A stretch of 64,000 bases of DNA from Zingiber officinale (lineage: Eukaryota; Streptophyta; Magnoliopsida; Zingiberales; Zingiberaceae): NCBI RefSeq assembly GCF_018446385.1, contig NC_056000.1:36245511-36309510 (forward strand), given 5' to 3'. The position numbers were made by a program, and so were the translations under genes. The notes beneath the pieces are model-generated. The model was given only the letters and a program-made list of their open reading frames with translations. It did not search any database and was not told the DNA's origin. Positions 34,766 through 45,800 of the stretch are shown here, one piece after another; positions within the stretch are counted from its first letter, which is position 1; each line of letters begins with the position of its first letter.

Positions 34766-36771
34766 TCAGGTCAGCAGGAAGGTGCCCCCCTTCTTCAAAT
34801 ACGCCATGGTGACCTTGACCGCCTTGGCGAAAGTGGAGGAGACGTTGCCACCGAACTTTTCGCCGAACCGCTCCGAGCGGAGGTATTCTTGGCGCGCTGC
34901 TGCTAGGCGACTCGGCTCCCCTTCCTTGTACTTTCTGAAAGCCGCTCGGGAGGCAATTAGTGAATCTTGGAGGACTTTCTGGTCCACCTCCGCTTTAGTG
35001 CGTTCAGCGGAGCGCCCATCCCGTTCGGCAGCTAGTTGGGCTTCCAGATTCTTAGATTGCTGATCTAGGGCTCGGACTTCAACTTTCATCTTGTCCAGAT
35101 CAGCAATCGCCCGCTTCTTCCGGCTACTGGCGCGCTTCACGTCTGCGTCGCGTTTCTTCACCAGGCCTTCAAGTCGAGCCACCTCTGTAGCCAGGTCGGC
35201 GGCCTTCTTCTGTTCGGCCTCACGGGCTTGTTTCTCCCGCTCGGCCGATGGACCCCCCGAGACTTGGAGTTTTTCCATGAGATCCTCCAGCTCGGCCAGC
35301 CGATGGCTAGTGGCGATTTGCTCGGCCCAATGCTGTAAGGGAAACAATAAAATCAGAAACCAAACAGTAGCAGGACACAAGAAGAAAAATGAACCTACCT
35401 GAGTGGCCTGCTGCATGTGGTTATCACCAAGCTGCTTGGGCGTCATGAGGGCCACCCTAATCTGAGCGTCCTCAAAAAGCTTGGCGAGCGGACCCCTCAA
35501 GGTTATCTCATGAACGGGGCTTGAAGGCCGATCGGCAGACAATAAATATTCCTCCGATGGGAATCGAAGGGTAGTCTTGACGGTCGGGTGGCGGTGGCAC
35601 TTCTCGACCTCGATCGCTGGCGAGGACTCCCAATGGTTGAAGTTTAGCCGTCGTGGCGACGACAAGTCGGTGAAGGAGAGCCGGAGGGCATGCGGTGGGC
35701 GAGGCCACTGAGGTCCCGTCTGCGATGGCGTGCGATCTGGCGGCGACCTCGATCGGCGCTGTGGTTCGCCTTGGGTCGTGGAGGTGGGGTCTCTTGACGT
35801 TTCCATGAACTTCCGTGGTGAATCCGGCTGGGGACTCCGGCTCGGTGAGGCGGAGAAACAAGATCGCCTCAACCTCTGTTGAAGCGGATGGAGTAACCAT
35901 TTGGTGATGCGTCCCCTCTCTTGTAGGGCGGTGAGGATTAGACCCGCTCGTGAGTTCTTTTGGTAGCCGCCTCAATTTCCACGGCTTTCAATTTGGATGA
36001 TCGATGGCCTTGGGCGCTACATGACTTCATTGCGATGAAAAATTAAAATCGGTTAGACAAAAAGTGAAGTGAGTAAAGAGTCCTTACTCATGCGGTAGGG
36101 AAGATTGGCCCAGGGAGATAATCCAAAATGTACAACACCCCTTGAGAAGCAAGTTTTGTACCGCTGACCGGACAACCAGTTTGCCGCATGAAGGTAGGCT
36201 GGATTGCTTCTGAATTTGCCGAGCTCCGGCTGGGTCGGCACAGCGGTCTGCCATTTAGTTCGGAATGCTGGCCGCTCGGGAAGTCGTATATAGAAGAAAA
36301 ACTCCTTCCAGTGCTTGTTGGAGGTCGGCATATTATCAAAAAATTTGAAGCCTATTCTACTTTGGAAAATAAAGGTGCCCAACTCGGATTGTTTGGGGTA
36401 GAAGAAGAAGTGGAATATTTTGGGGTCAAGTGGAATACTATGCAGCCTAAAGAGGACGACCACCCCACTCAGCAGCCTAAAGGAATTCGGCACAAGTTGG
36501 CCAAGCGGGATGCGGAAATAATTACAAACTTCCAAAATAAATGGATGGGTAGGAAATCTAAGGCCGCCCTGGAATTGGTCTAGAAAAAAGCAAATGGTAC
36601 CGATCGGCGGGTTATGGGGTCGATCGGTCGGGTCGGCTATAACTATTTCATGGTCGTCGGGATCCCGTACGTCCGAACAAGACGCCGAGCGCCCTCCTCG
36701 TCAAATTTACTTTCCATACTCATATACAATGGACCGTGAACATGGGTAGCGGGTTCGGAAGAGCTCGCCAT
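34766..36771 (-). pseudogene. Antisense ORF of the Tat-like element: PF04195-like domain plus coiled coil
   Basis: Minus strand. ATG at 36769-36771 (MASSSEPATHVHGPLYMSME). The frame shifts near 36655-36665, after which the PF04195-like 'putative gypsy type transposon' domain is continuous to ~36078 (VCNYFRIPLGQLVPNSFRLL, SELGTFIFQSRIGFKFFDNM, SNKHWKEFFFYIRLPERP) and ends at a donor (ATGA|GTAAGG). A later exon, 35399 upward to ~35872, is Pro/Arg-rich and ends ..MQQATQ. A 66-base GT-AG intron (35333-35398) follows, then a coiled coil (AELEDLMEKLQ, ..EARLEGLVKKRDADV-like heptads) to a stop at 34766. The function of this ORF in Tat elements is unknown. It has its own upstream region and runs opposite to gag. 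The frameshift suggests it is inactive, unless it is a sequencing error. Confidence 0.7.
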
Positions 36772-37396
36772 CTCGAAGAGACAAAAGGATAGCAACGAAA
36801 GAGAGGTGAAGCGATTAGGAAAGACCTGATAAGAGAGGAAAGAAGGCTCACTAAGAAGGAGATGGGCGGAGAAGATCGCCGGTGAGATGATAGCCGCCGA
36901 AAAATGGGAACTGGATCGCCGGAGGCCGCAGCAACAGAGGAGTCAGAAGGACAAAGCACGAGCAAAGATGCGGCAGAGGAGGAGGACTAAGGCTTTATAC
37001 GGCCGAAGTCGATTGGCCTCCATCGTCCGATCCAGGTCACGAGAAACAAGGACGTCATCGGGTCGTCCATTTCAAAACAATCGGCGTCCCATCGTACGGA
37101 TCATCACCGCCACGCGAGAAGAGCCACGTGACTCTCTGTCACCAGGCGCAATTAATGCGCCCATACCGCGCATGCTTCGACTTAATGAAAAGGATTTGCG
37201 TGATTTTCGAGAAGATTTAGACAAGCAAACATCTACGTGGAGCGTCAAGACATTCAAAGCGAAAGGCGGTGAATTTGGCATAAGGGCGAGCGGCTCAAGG
37301 GATATTATAGCGGCGGTAGGCGGCGACCGCCCGCTCGGACACATAGTCGGTCGGTCGGACTCACTGCCTCCTTGACTAGACTTGAAGGGAGGCAAG
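36772..37396. other. Upstream region of the antisense ORF and polypurine tract
   Basis: The plus-strand frame across 36887-37375 is Arg-rich and overlaps what should be the leader or promoter of the minus-strand ORF; no domain is seen. The polypurine tract GAAGGGAGGCAAG (37384-37396) abuts the 3' LTR. Confidence 0.5.
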
Positions 37397-38076
37397 TGAT
37401 CGGCGGTGAGAATGGGGACCCACTTCACGAAGGTCGGCACGAGGGAGATGGAGGGCGGCTAAGCGGGCAAGGCGCGTCGGCGATTGGCGGTCTAAGCGGG
37501 CGGATATTGACCATAGGCTTGGGTTTCGGCCAAGGCGGTGTCTGCCGGCTAGAGCAGAAGGCCGGCAGTGTCTGCCCATTTGGAACCGAAGGCGGGTGGT
37601 CCGTTCGGCGGGATAAGGCGAGGATACAAGGTTAGGTGAGCAGCCTATTCGTTCGGCTCAGGATATGGGATGTCAGCAAAGGCATGTCTAATGATTATGC
37701 CGTACACAAGATTTCACGATAGAGGATCTAGCCGTCACATCATGGAGAGGTTGATACAGTAGCGGTATGGCCTTATGGATGCCCTTCTGACAGACCCATA
37801 CCTGGGCATGGTCGAAAGCAGGTGATTGCTTTGATTGGCGTGCCCAGGCTCCTTCGAGAGGTCTATATAAGGTCTCCATTTCTTCACCGGAGGTACACGA
37901 GTCTTCTGTTTCTAAGCCACCTCTTTGTTATTCCTCGCCTGACTTGAGCGTCGGAGGGTCGTCGCCGGGACACCCCTCCCGGCTCGGTTTTGTTGCAGGT
38001 TCGCCGGAGCACTCGAGGATCTAGCAGGGAGCGCCACATCCCCAGCGTTCGTTGACCCCTGGTTCGGACAGGATCA
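37397..38076 (+). repeat. Tat-like 3' LTR
   Basis: Direct repeat of 31261-31942. The first ~240 bases contain many small deletions and substitutions while the remainder is almost identical. TATA box at 37864-37871. Confidence 0.9.
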
Positions 38077-38081
38077 TCGGG

Positions 38082-38547
38082 CATATTGATTTATCGAGCT
38101 AAACCTCACCCTTTGATAAGTCAAAGAAATAAATATTAAATATATGTGTTTGTTATTATATTAGGATTAAGAGTACACACTTCCCTAATAACTAAGGTTT
38201 AGTTCTTTTACTAAGTCAGTACAAAAAGAACTTACCTAAATGATCCTACTCAATACACTTAAAGTGTATCAGTGTAATTTATTAGTCAAGATAAACTAAT
38301 ACTTAATTACACTACGGCTATACTGATGAGTTGTTCCTTTCCATCTTAGTCGTGAGCAACTGTTTATAATTTATAGAGAGCCGACAACATTATCTTCTGA
38401 GTGTGACACCACACTCCATGTTATCTACTATATAAATTAATTGAACAATTACATTTAACAAATAAATGCAGAAATTGACCAATGTGATTCTTTTATTTCA
38501 ACAAATAAATGTTTACAAAAGCTAGGCTTTTAGTATACATTCTAACA
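38082..38547 (-). repeat. Family-D solo LTR (reverse), right part
   Basis: Continuation of 29271-31260 beyond the Tat-like insertion. It ends (5' end on the minus strand) TGTTAGAATG at 38538-38547 and is followed by the GTTCC duplication. Confidence 0.65.
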
Positions 38548-38552
38548 GTTCC

Positions 38553-38826
38553 GGCCTTCTCCTCGAGCAGCCTTCCTTCCCAGTTTCTCATCCCTCGAAC
38601 GCCGTGCACGTTCTTCTCGTCCACCGGTATACTCTTCCGCGGTCACCTCGTCCCTCGGACGCACTGAGCCCGTCGGCTCTCTCCCCGTGCCGTCCTTCTC
38701 GCTAGCCGCGTCTTCCGCTCGACTTCCTGTGTTCCTAAACTCCTACACACTTAGACACAAGGGTTAGACAAAACATGACCTAACTTAACTTGTTTGATCA
38801 CATCAAAACACCTTGGGGTTCCAACA
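38553..38826 (-). repeat. Family-B solo LTR (reverse), right part
   Basis: Reverse complement of the first ~275 bases of the family-B LTR, ending GGGGTTCCAACA at 38826, with the TTAAT duplication directly after. Confidence 0.85.
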
Positions 38827-38831
38827 TTAAT

Positions 38832-40263
38832 TACGATTAGGTAAAGGGAAGTCCAAGTGGGTCAAGGAAGATCATACATTGGCAAGGAAAAGTCCTAACT
38901 GATGTTAGGTAGGGTGGAAGTCTATCGAATAACTAGTCCTAACTAGAGGTTAGGTAAAATAAAAGTCCAAGTGGATCAAGGAGGATATCACATTGGCGAA
39001 GGAATGCTCTAACTGAGATTAGGTTGGGTGAAAATTTACCTTGTGACTAGTCCTAACTGCGATTAGGCAAAGAAAAGTCTAAGTGGATCAAGGAGGATCG
39101 CACTTGTTGATCGAAAGGCCAACGAGAAGTTGGCAAAATGAAATCCCAAATGAGTCAAAGGTTGACCGGACTTAGTATGAGATGAAAAGTCCAAGTGGGT
39201 CAAGGGTTGACCGAGAACTTGGTGGAGAAATCCCAACGAGTCAAGGCTGACCAGATATTGAGCAAGGGAATCCTATACTTGGATCAAGTAAATTATGGTT
39301 GGATAATCGATTAGGGCAATCAATTGGTCCTTAGCTAATCAATTAGGATGATCAATTAGGAGATGCGAGAAACATAGAAAGGACCCAAATCGATTGATTA
39401 ATCGATTGAGCCAAGCTTAATTGATTGATCAATTGATTAGGGTTGTTTTCTCGATCGAACAGAAGAAGTCTAAATTGATTAGGAAGATTCCCTAATTGAT
39501 TAGGGATGGTCCTAATTGATTAGGATGGATTCCTAATCGATTGAGAGCTCCGCGGAGTCACAAGAATAGGTGTTGAATCGATTGGCCCAATCGATTCTGC
39601 CCTTGCCAATCATTGGGTAGTGGTTTGTCGTGAAGAGATGGAATCAATTGAGGCAATCGATTAAGACTTGCTTTCCACGAGAGACCAGAAAGGCTGGGAA
39701 TCGATTAAGGCCTTCTGAATTGATTGAGATGGATCACCAATCGATTAAGGGTTCAAAAAGAGTCGTTATGTAGGTGCTCGAATAGTCGGCTGATATGACA
39801 ATATATTAGGAAAAAGTTTAATCGATTCGAGGTGTTGAAGGAACCCTAGAAAAGGATATTCACGAAGAATTGAAGCACGATTCTAGGCTTCCAGCTCTTG
39901 AGCTCTCAGAGACAAATATTGCTACACTTTTCATGCATTAAGAAGCATTTTCCAAGCAAGAAATAAAAACAAGCTAAGCAAGATTCTAAGTATTGTAAAA
40001 TCATTTTCAATTTCCATTTATATTTGCTTCTTCTCTTCTTGGTGTTTTCTCATATTTGCTTGTACAAGACTTCTCTACCTCCAGGAAAGGAGGTATTTAT
40101 AGTGGAACTATGAGTGTGAGGAACAGATCATTGGAGGTGGATACCAAGTAAAATTTAATGAGTTAGTATTGCTTTGCGTTATCCGCTGTAAATCATCAAC
40201 AAGAAGCGAAAGAAGCTATTCATCCCCCTCCCTCCCCTCTAGTTCTCAAGTGTCTTAATAACA
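38832..40263 (+). repeat. Inner family-A LTR (plus), right part
   Basis: Continues from 28673: 'gtcctaactg..gttagg' units (38880-39070), the AATCGATT/AATTGATT-rich block (39300-39830), the 'gtacaagacttctctacctcc' tail, CCCCCTCCCTCCCCTCT, and ends CTTAATAACA at 40263. Directly afterwards the sequence is family-A LTR in the opposite direction. Confidence 0.75.
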
Positions 40264-40670
40264 ATGCCTAGTTCCCAACTAGATCTTCCATTGTCTAGTC
40301 CCGCTAGAATTTCCATTGCCTAATTCCCATCTAGGTCTTCCACTGCCTAGCTCCGTTAAGACTTCCATTGTTTAGTTCTCAATTAGGTCTTTACTGTGTG
40401 ACCGCTCTAGGACTTTCACTACCTACCTTCACTCACTAGAAGTTTTCCATTGCCTAACCTCTAGTTAGGATTTTCCATTGCCTAACTTCCAATTAGGATT
40501 TCCTATTGTTTAACCTTCAGTTAGAACTTCTCTAGACAATTATTTTGTCCTCTCTTAACCTACTTGATTTCTAGATCTCTCACATATTATCAAATATCAA
40601 AACTCAAGGTTGAGCCAATTCGAACTTAGTCATACTGGTCAACCTTAACCTGAGGACAATTACATTAACA
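40264..40670 (-). repeat. Outer family-A LTR (reverse), right part
   Basis: Repeats of 'tgcctagttcccaactaggtcttccat' (reverse of the 'gtgagtgaagctaggca'-type region) lead to the reversed LTR start ..GGACAATTACATTAACA at 40670. With 27508-28481 it makes one reverse-oriented LTR split by the inner one. Confidence 0.65.
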
Positions 40671-41689
40671 TGGCATGTAATATGTCTATCATGAGTTAGA
40701 GAGCCACATGAGTTAGAGAGCCAAAAGATGAAGTATATATATATATATATATATACAAATGTAGATATTATGAGTTCTTCCATAATATGATTATTCTGAT
40801 TTTCATTAATTCTATCATATAAATCATTATTATTCTGATTTAATTATTATTTGGAATGTGCATGTGTTATAATATTATTTTTGCATATATAATCATATTA
40901 GATATTACAACAGTACACATTACACGACTGCCAAATTACGTTGAGGATTATTAGAAATTGGTAAATATTGATTTATTAGTAATTCATATTCATTTAATCT
41001 TTTATTTATTTAAAAAAAATAAAAAAAATTAATATAGTTTTATTCTCAATGGTCATAGTGTAGCTATTTACCTAAGCAAAAAATTTAAAAAATGTCAGTG
41101 CGCTTTTGATTCTATATGGAGGTATGTAGACCAAGATCTAAAAGATTTTTATTATCAGAAATTTTTGATAAGTAATTTGAATATTATTGATACAATATAA
41201 TATTATATTCTTTTATACTAATTCTCTCAATATTATTGTAGAAAAAATATATTTAGGAGATAGGACATGAGGTAGTATTTAAATAAATATAGAACAATTA
41301 TTGTGCAAAATTATATAAGTTGAAAAGGAAGGTAACAAAATCATCCATATATCAAATGAGATTTAGGATGCATGAAAGAGCACTTGTTATACTTGCTACA
41401 TGATGGGATGTTGAGATGGGATGATGATTGATGTACTAGTTTTTGAGATTTGGGTTGGGATGTAATGGATTTGAATTATATTTTTTAAAATATTATTTTT
41501 TTATTAAACATGAATGTTGTTTTGTTGATAGTGTGTTGTATAATGGATTTGAATGTAAATCTATTATGTATGGTTGAGTTAACTATTGAATGTAGATGTT
41601 TGATATTGTTATTAAATGTATCGTGTATCCTTGAGTATTTTAAATGTAAACAACATTAAAATTTTCAATTGGGGAAGGTGTTGTAAAAA
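40671..41689. other. AT-rich spacer with a (TA)n microsatellite
   Basis: A (TA)11 run at 40734-40755 and a short direct repeat 'atgagttagagagcca' (40691, 40708). Nothing coding. Confidence 0.5.
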
Positions 41690-41919
41690 TTTTAATTAAA
41701 ATTAGCGACGAGCTCTTAATTTCATCGCTAATATTCATGACGGAAATTAAATTCCGTTGTTATGTTTAGCAATGAGAAATAAATTTTCATCGCTACATGA
41801 TGTTAGCGGCAAAAAAAATGACTAAAATTTTCGATGGTAAACGATCGCTAGATACATTTAGCAATTGATTAGTGACCGAAATTTCAGTCGCTAATCGTTG
41901 TTTTCCTTGCTATGTGATT
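41690..41919. mobile_element. CACTA-type terminus with GCGACGAAATTTCGTCGC-like repeats
   Basis: Several 'attagcgac..aaattt..gtcgctaat' inverted units. The block ends at ~41919 with a decayed form of the CACTACAAGAAAAC terminus (read on the minus strand as CACATAGCAAGGAAAAC). This is a classic En/Spm subterminal arrangement. The partner end was not found. Confidence 0.5.
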
Positions 41920-42059
41920 CAATTGATAAAAACCAAGGGCAAACAAATAAAGTATTTATGTTTGGGTGAGAAGATAATTGATGTCTATTCAAGTCAATTG
42001 ATCCTACGATAAACTAATTCAAATAGAATCATTAATGGAATGTGCGCGCAACTATTCTT

Positions 42060-42225
42060 TCAGAGCGATGCGGTAGTTGAGACATGAGGTGTTGTCATAT
42101 GAGATCTTGGGATCGAAACTCGGCGCGTCCGAGTATGACTTCCCTCATGTCATTCATAATTTGCCTCCTCCATGTTAGCCTAGGGACGGATTGACAGAGA
42201 CGCTAGGACGAGCGAATCATTTTTT
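42060..42225 (+). mobile_element. Possible SINE (tRNA-derived)
   Basis: Contains a B-box-like GGGATCGAAACTC (42110-42122), an A-box-like 'gtagttgagacatgag' ~40 bases before it, then a non-tRNA body ending 'gggacggattgacagagacgctaggacgagcgaatcattttttt', i.e. a T-rich 3' tail. This is the layout of plant SINEs. No target duplication was identified. Confidence 0.4.
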
Positions 42226-42867
42226 TACCAGAAGCGCAATGGAAGAATTAAATGATGACTATAGTGAATCCATCAACCGATGGATGTCTGCACAACGTAA
42301 CAACTTAAAAATTTGAATTTGAGATAGACGCTATAAAATATTTGGAAAGGGCTGTGAATGTTTGACACATCACAAAACCTCTGTTCTTGATATCCATGAT
42401 CAAGAATCCATAACTAATCAAGAATACTTTTTGACATATCACAAAACCTCTGTTCTTTATTGTTCATTCTTATTTTGGAAGCCTCGGTGTAATTCTAAAA
42501 GATCTATATATAAAAGGTTTCTTCTCTGCTGTTAACAGAGAAAAGGGAAAAAAAACATTTCTTTTAGGTTTGTTTTCCGTTGCTAATTATTTGATAACCT
42601 CGCTGCTAAAGTATTAGCAAGAGAAGTTTAAAAATCTCGTTTGTGCCCGGGTCCTGGTATCGATCATCCTTAATCTCCACTTTTTTATTGATCCAAATTC
42701 AAGGAAAAAGGTCACACATCCTTTAAAATATAAATATTATACATATAAAGCACTCTAGTGAGATGCCTTTCCATGTATCTATTAAGAGTTTGGAGTCTTG
42801 ATGCCTCCTTATTTAAGAGTTTGGAGTCTTGCTGCATCCTTATTTAGTTGTATGTTTTCATCTCTCC
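42226..42867. other. Downstream flank of EG45 gene 3
   Basis: No gene. 42680-42870 parallels the downstream flanks of copies 1 and 2 and contains a 31-base tandem duplication ('aagagtttggagtcttg.tgc.tccttattt', 42783-42843). Confidence 0.45.
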
Positions 42868-43511
42868 TTACACCCTACAAGAAACAAGATCATAAACAGC
42901 AATAAGTAAAATAAAATTAAATATATATACATACATATAAATAAAAACTCAAAATTAAGATAAATTTACCGAGTATAATCAATTCGGATCCTTCCAGCAT
43001 CAGGATTAGCAATCCTAGCAAACACTTCCTGAGAAAGGTCCATGGTAACCCCTCTGCTTGCACATCCCGGGCAAAAGTCGACGATGGTGACAGTGACGCT
43101 GCCACTCCTACAAGGGTTTGGAACATCATTAGTTCCACCAGTGCAGCTCACCCTGTATCTTCTCCCACAAGCCGCGCGGTTATCCCATATACCACCGCCC
43201 GCTGCAGCTATTATCACGCCTCTATCTTCGAAGCCGAAGCACGATGAAGCTATAAACCACACCATGAACAATACCAAACGGGTTAGCCATATATAGTAGT
43301 TCGATCGACAATGAAGGTGGTACTAGTAGCTAGTCTTAGAAAAAGAAAAACCAAGAATTGTTAATCAATTAAATATGTAGGTTAAAGGTACTCAACGAGT
43401 ATAAGGAGGAGTGTAGAAGGTTGCAATTCCAGGCACCGCAGCAACAGATGAAACTAGGGCAACCATCACCATGGCCGCCACCACCACCACTGAGCTCTTT
43501 GCCAAAGCCAT
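42868..43511 (-). CDS. EG45/plant natriuretic peptide-like secreted protein, copy 3
   Basis: Minus strand. Exon 1 is 43397-43511 and exon 2 starts at 43249. The simple reading ends at 42966 (..IDYTR, 132 residues). The three-exon reading uses donor CG|GTAAAT (42968-42969) and acceptor TTGTAG, so exon 3 (42868-42874) adds Val and TAA, giving 133 residues. The signal peptide MALAKSS plus a valine-rich run ends AAVPG. The EG45/barwin-like domain has six cysteines (SSCFG, ACG, SCTGG, NPC, DFCPGC). The motif here is VDFCPGC rather than VDYCPGC, and the domain end is RIRIDYT. It is the most diverged copy and has a 147-base first intron. The predicted product is a secreted apoplastic peptide affecting ion or water balance or defence, by family. 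Confidence 0.85.
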
Positions 43512-43601
43512 TTTCATCGATTACTCAAAGCAAAAATGCTAAAACTATTCAGAAAATAGCAAGTCTATTTCTTTGCTCTTGAGGGAGGTGAGGGCAACTA
43601 A

Positions 43602-43608
43602 ATTTATA
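43602..43608 (-). promoter_or_regulatory. TATA box of EG45 gene 3
   Basis: TATAAAT on the minus strand in the context GCCTATAAAT, ~91 bases upstream of the ATG. Confidence 0.55.
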
Positions 43609-44429
43609 GGCAAGGGAGTTGGAAAAGTATGACCAAAAGATGAAGATATGCACTCTTGACTTTTCAAATATTTCCATCTTTTAATTTCTTCTTCTCGTGT
43701 ATATAGTGGAATATAATAATCTATTATTCGGGTTCCTTGACCTTCTTGATAGAGGAGGAAGAGAAGTAAGATTGCAATTAGATTAAGGTTTTGCATGGTT
43801 GATCAAAGATGCTAAAACAAATAAAATCTACACACAAAAAATCTTTTGATTTTATTTAATAAGGTAAGGTCCCCTTTAGAGATGTCGGATTAAAGTCTGA
43901 ACCAATCTAAGACGCTAATGAAATATAGGCTTCATGGAAAACTTTATAAAGAATCCTTTCGTATAAGTTTTGTTCAGTGAAATTAGAATTGAAGTTTGAG
44001 GGATGATCTAGATATGGATGCTGACTCAATCACATTTTTGGTCAAGAAAAATTTAATTAGCCGTTAAGGTTGAATTGAAAGGAGCAAGAAATTCATTCAC
44101 TCCATCTTGTGCATGCCGGAACATAGTTTTGTTTCCCTCCTCCAGAAATCCGTTTGCTACATCTTTTACTTAATGGGAACTTATTAATGAAAAATGATAT
44201 GTACAGAAAAAAAAATTCAAGATATACTTAAGGATAAAATCATAAAATGATGGGACCTAAAACATTGAAATGATGGACCATAAATTTATATATCAGTATT
44301 TTCTTAAAATTTTTCCCTTGACATATCATTCCTCTTTATTAATTAAGAAAATGACAAGAAGTAGTCGCGTATAATACAAGTATAGTTTTAACAAAGGATA
44401 GCAGATATTTGAGTGTTAATTATCTTAAT
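43609..44429. other. Upstream flank of EG45 gene 3, no further gene
   Basis: Shares some passages with the upstream flank of copies 1 and 2 ('gttccttgaccttcttgat..aggaggaagagaagta', 43728-43768). The rest is AT-rich. Confidence 0.4.
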
Positions 44430-44940
44430 CCATCAATTGACAATTGATACGGTCGGTATCTAGTTAGTTACAGGTCAGATGCACCTACGTGGCCCCAACT
44501 CAAGTTGTCGAGTTAGCCTAAATTGGCCTGTGCAACCTGTCAACCCGATTTCTCAATATGCCGATCGACCTCCTGGCCTGTTGATCTGCGGAGTAATCCG
44601 ACCTCCTGACTTGCCGCTAGTCCAACCTCCCGGCATGCAAAGAAACACGACAGTTATCATAATGTGTCAAAGGACAGCAGTTACAATGGAACCCTTCAGG
44701 GAGGTGCGTCCCTCACTCCCTTGGGCTTCTATGCATATATAATGTGTCCTTTAAACTTCTCTTCTTATATAAGATAAGGGGAGTAGAACTCTAAGGAAGC
44801 TATCCTCTACTTTTACTTCATTTCTTATCATTTCTATATTTTATTTTCTTTATGAGATCCCATGATAACTTAGACATAAGAAGGACCTCGCACGTTACTT
44901 AACTTTCGGCGAGCCTTTTGATGGATGGATGTTATGTTTC
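44430..44940 (+). repeat. LTR-like fragment
   Basis: A GC-richer island in AT-rich DNA with 'gacctcctggcctg'-type repeats, TATATAAG-like text at 44766-44775 ('cttatataagataagg') and a terminal 'actttcggcgagcc'. Looks like a solo gypsy LTR, but ends and duplication are not defined. Confidence 0.35.
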
Positions 44941-45224
44941 GCATAACCAATGCATTATAAATTTTAAAATATTATGATTTTTTATAAAATTATTTTTAAA
45001 ATTATAAATTTTAAAAATATTATGATATATTTTTTTTATAAAACTAGTGTAAAAAAAAACTCACGAATTGCCTGTTCTTCTTTCTTGACCGACTTAAACT
45101 CTAAAATTTTTAAACATAAATTTAAATTGTCTGTTCTGTAATCAAATTATTTTATAATATCAATTTTATTATTTTTTTCTACAAATTGAAAGATTTTTTT
45201 TACTGGACCTTCAAAATCTAGCTA
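44941..45224. other. AT-rich spacer
   Basis: No feature recognised. Confidence 0.4.
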
Positions 45225-45800
45225 GGACTAGAGATGATCGTGGATCGAATTGGTTCGATTATTAGGATAAAAAAATTATCCGATCTTACTAGATCAGATA
45301 ATATAATATCATGACCTACATTCGGCCCTATATCCGACGATTATTATGTATCAAATATCCGACGGATTGTCAGTTATTTGGATATCCGATCTTATATCCA
45401 ATGAAATAAAAATATAAATATAAAATAATAATAAATAAAATATTTTAAAATGGTAATAGACATTACTCATTACACGTTGTAGTAGCTAATCACCAATAGC
45501 TGCTACAACGTGTAGCAATTTATCGACAGTAGCTACTACAACGTATAGTAGTTTATCCGTAGTAGCTACTATAACATGTAGCAACTTATCGATAGTAGTT
45601 GCTACAAGTAGGGATGATTATGGATCGAGTTGGTTCGGTTATTAGAATAAAAAATTATCCGATTCTACTAGATCGAATAATATAATATCAGGACCTTACA
45701 TTTGACCCTATATCCGGCGAATTTTTTTTTTTCAATTTAATTTGAATTGATATAAACGAATTGATTGATTTGACGAATTGACTGTTCACCCCTAACTAGA
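45225..45800. repeat. Duplicated MITE-like unit with an internal tandem array
   Basis: The passage 'gatgatcgtggatcgaattggttcgattattag..aaaaattatccgat' (45232) recurs at 45607 with its 'ggaccttacatttgaccctatatccg' continuation. Between them, 45470-45605 is a ~40-bp tandem array of TAGTAGCTACTACAACGTGTAG-type units, each self-complementary. The second unit ends 'gttcacccctaact', a frequent plant MITE terminus. Confidence 0.5.

Larger units (their letters stand above)
31261..38076 (+). mobile_element. Tat-like gypsy retrotransposon derivative without pol
   Basis: Complete insertion: LTRs 31261-31942 and 37397-38076, both with TGATC..GGATCA ends, flanked by a perfect TCGGG duplication (31256-31260, 38077-38081). 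A primer site follows the 5' LTR and a polypurine tract (GAAGGGAGGCAAG) precedes the 3' LTR. Inside are a truncated gag start, two tandem arrays and a minus-strand ORF. Protease, reverse transcriptase, RNase H and integrase are missing. The order gag-array-antisense ORF is that of Tat-lineage elements (RIRE2/Grande type). The last ~430 bases of the LTRs differ at only about nine sites by eye, so the insertion is young. Confidence 0.9.

Noticed and set aside
36887..37375. 162-codon Arg-rich plus-strand frame
   Set aside because: It lies over the leader of the minus-strand ORF and in high-GC DNA, has no domain, and runs into the polypurine tract. Treated as chance.
43545..43796. 83-codon minus-strand frame upstream of EG45 copy 3
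   Set aside because: Covers the TATA box and leader of the EG45 gene; no domain.
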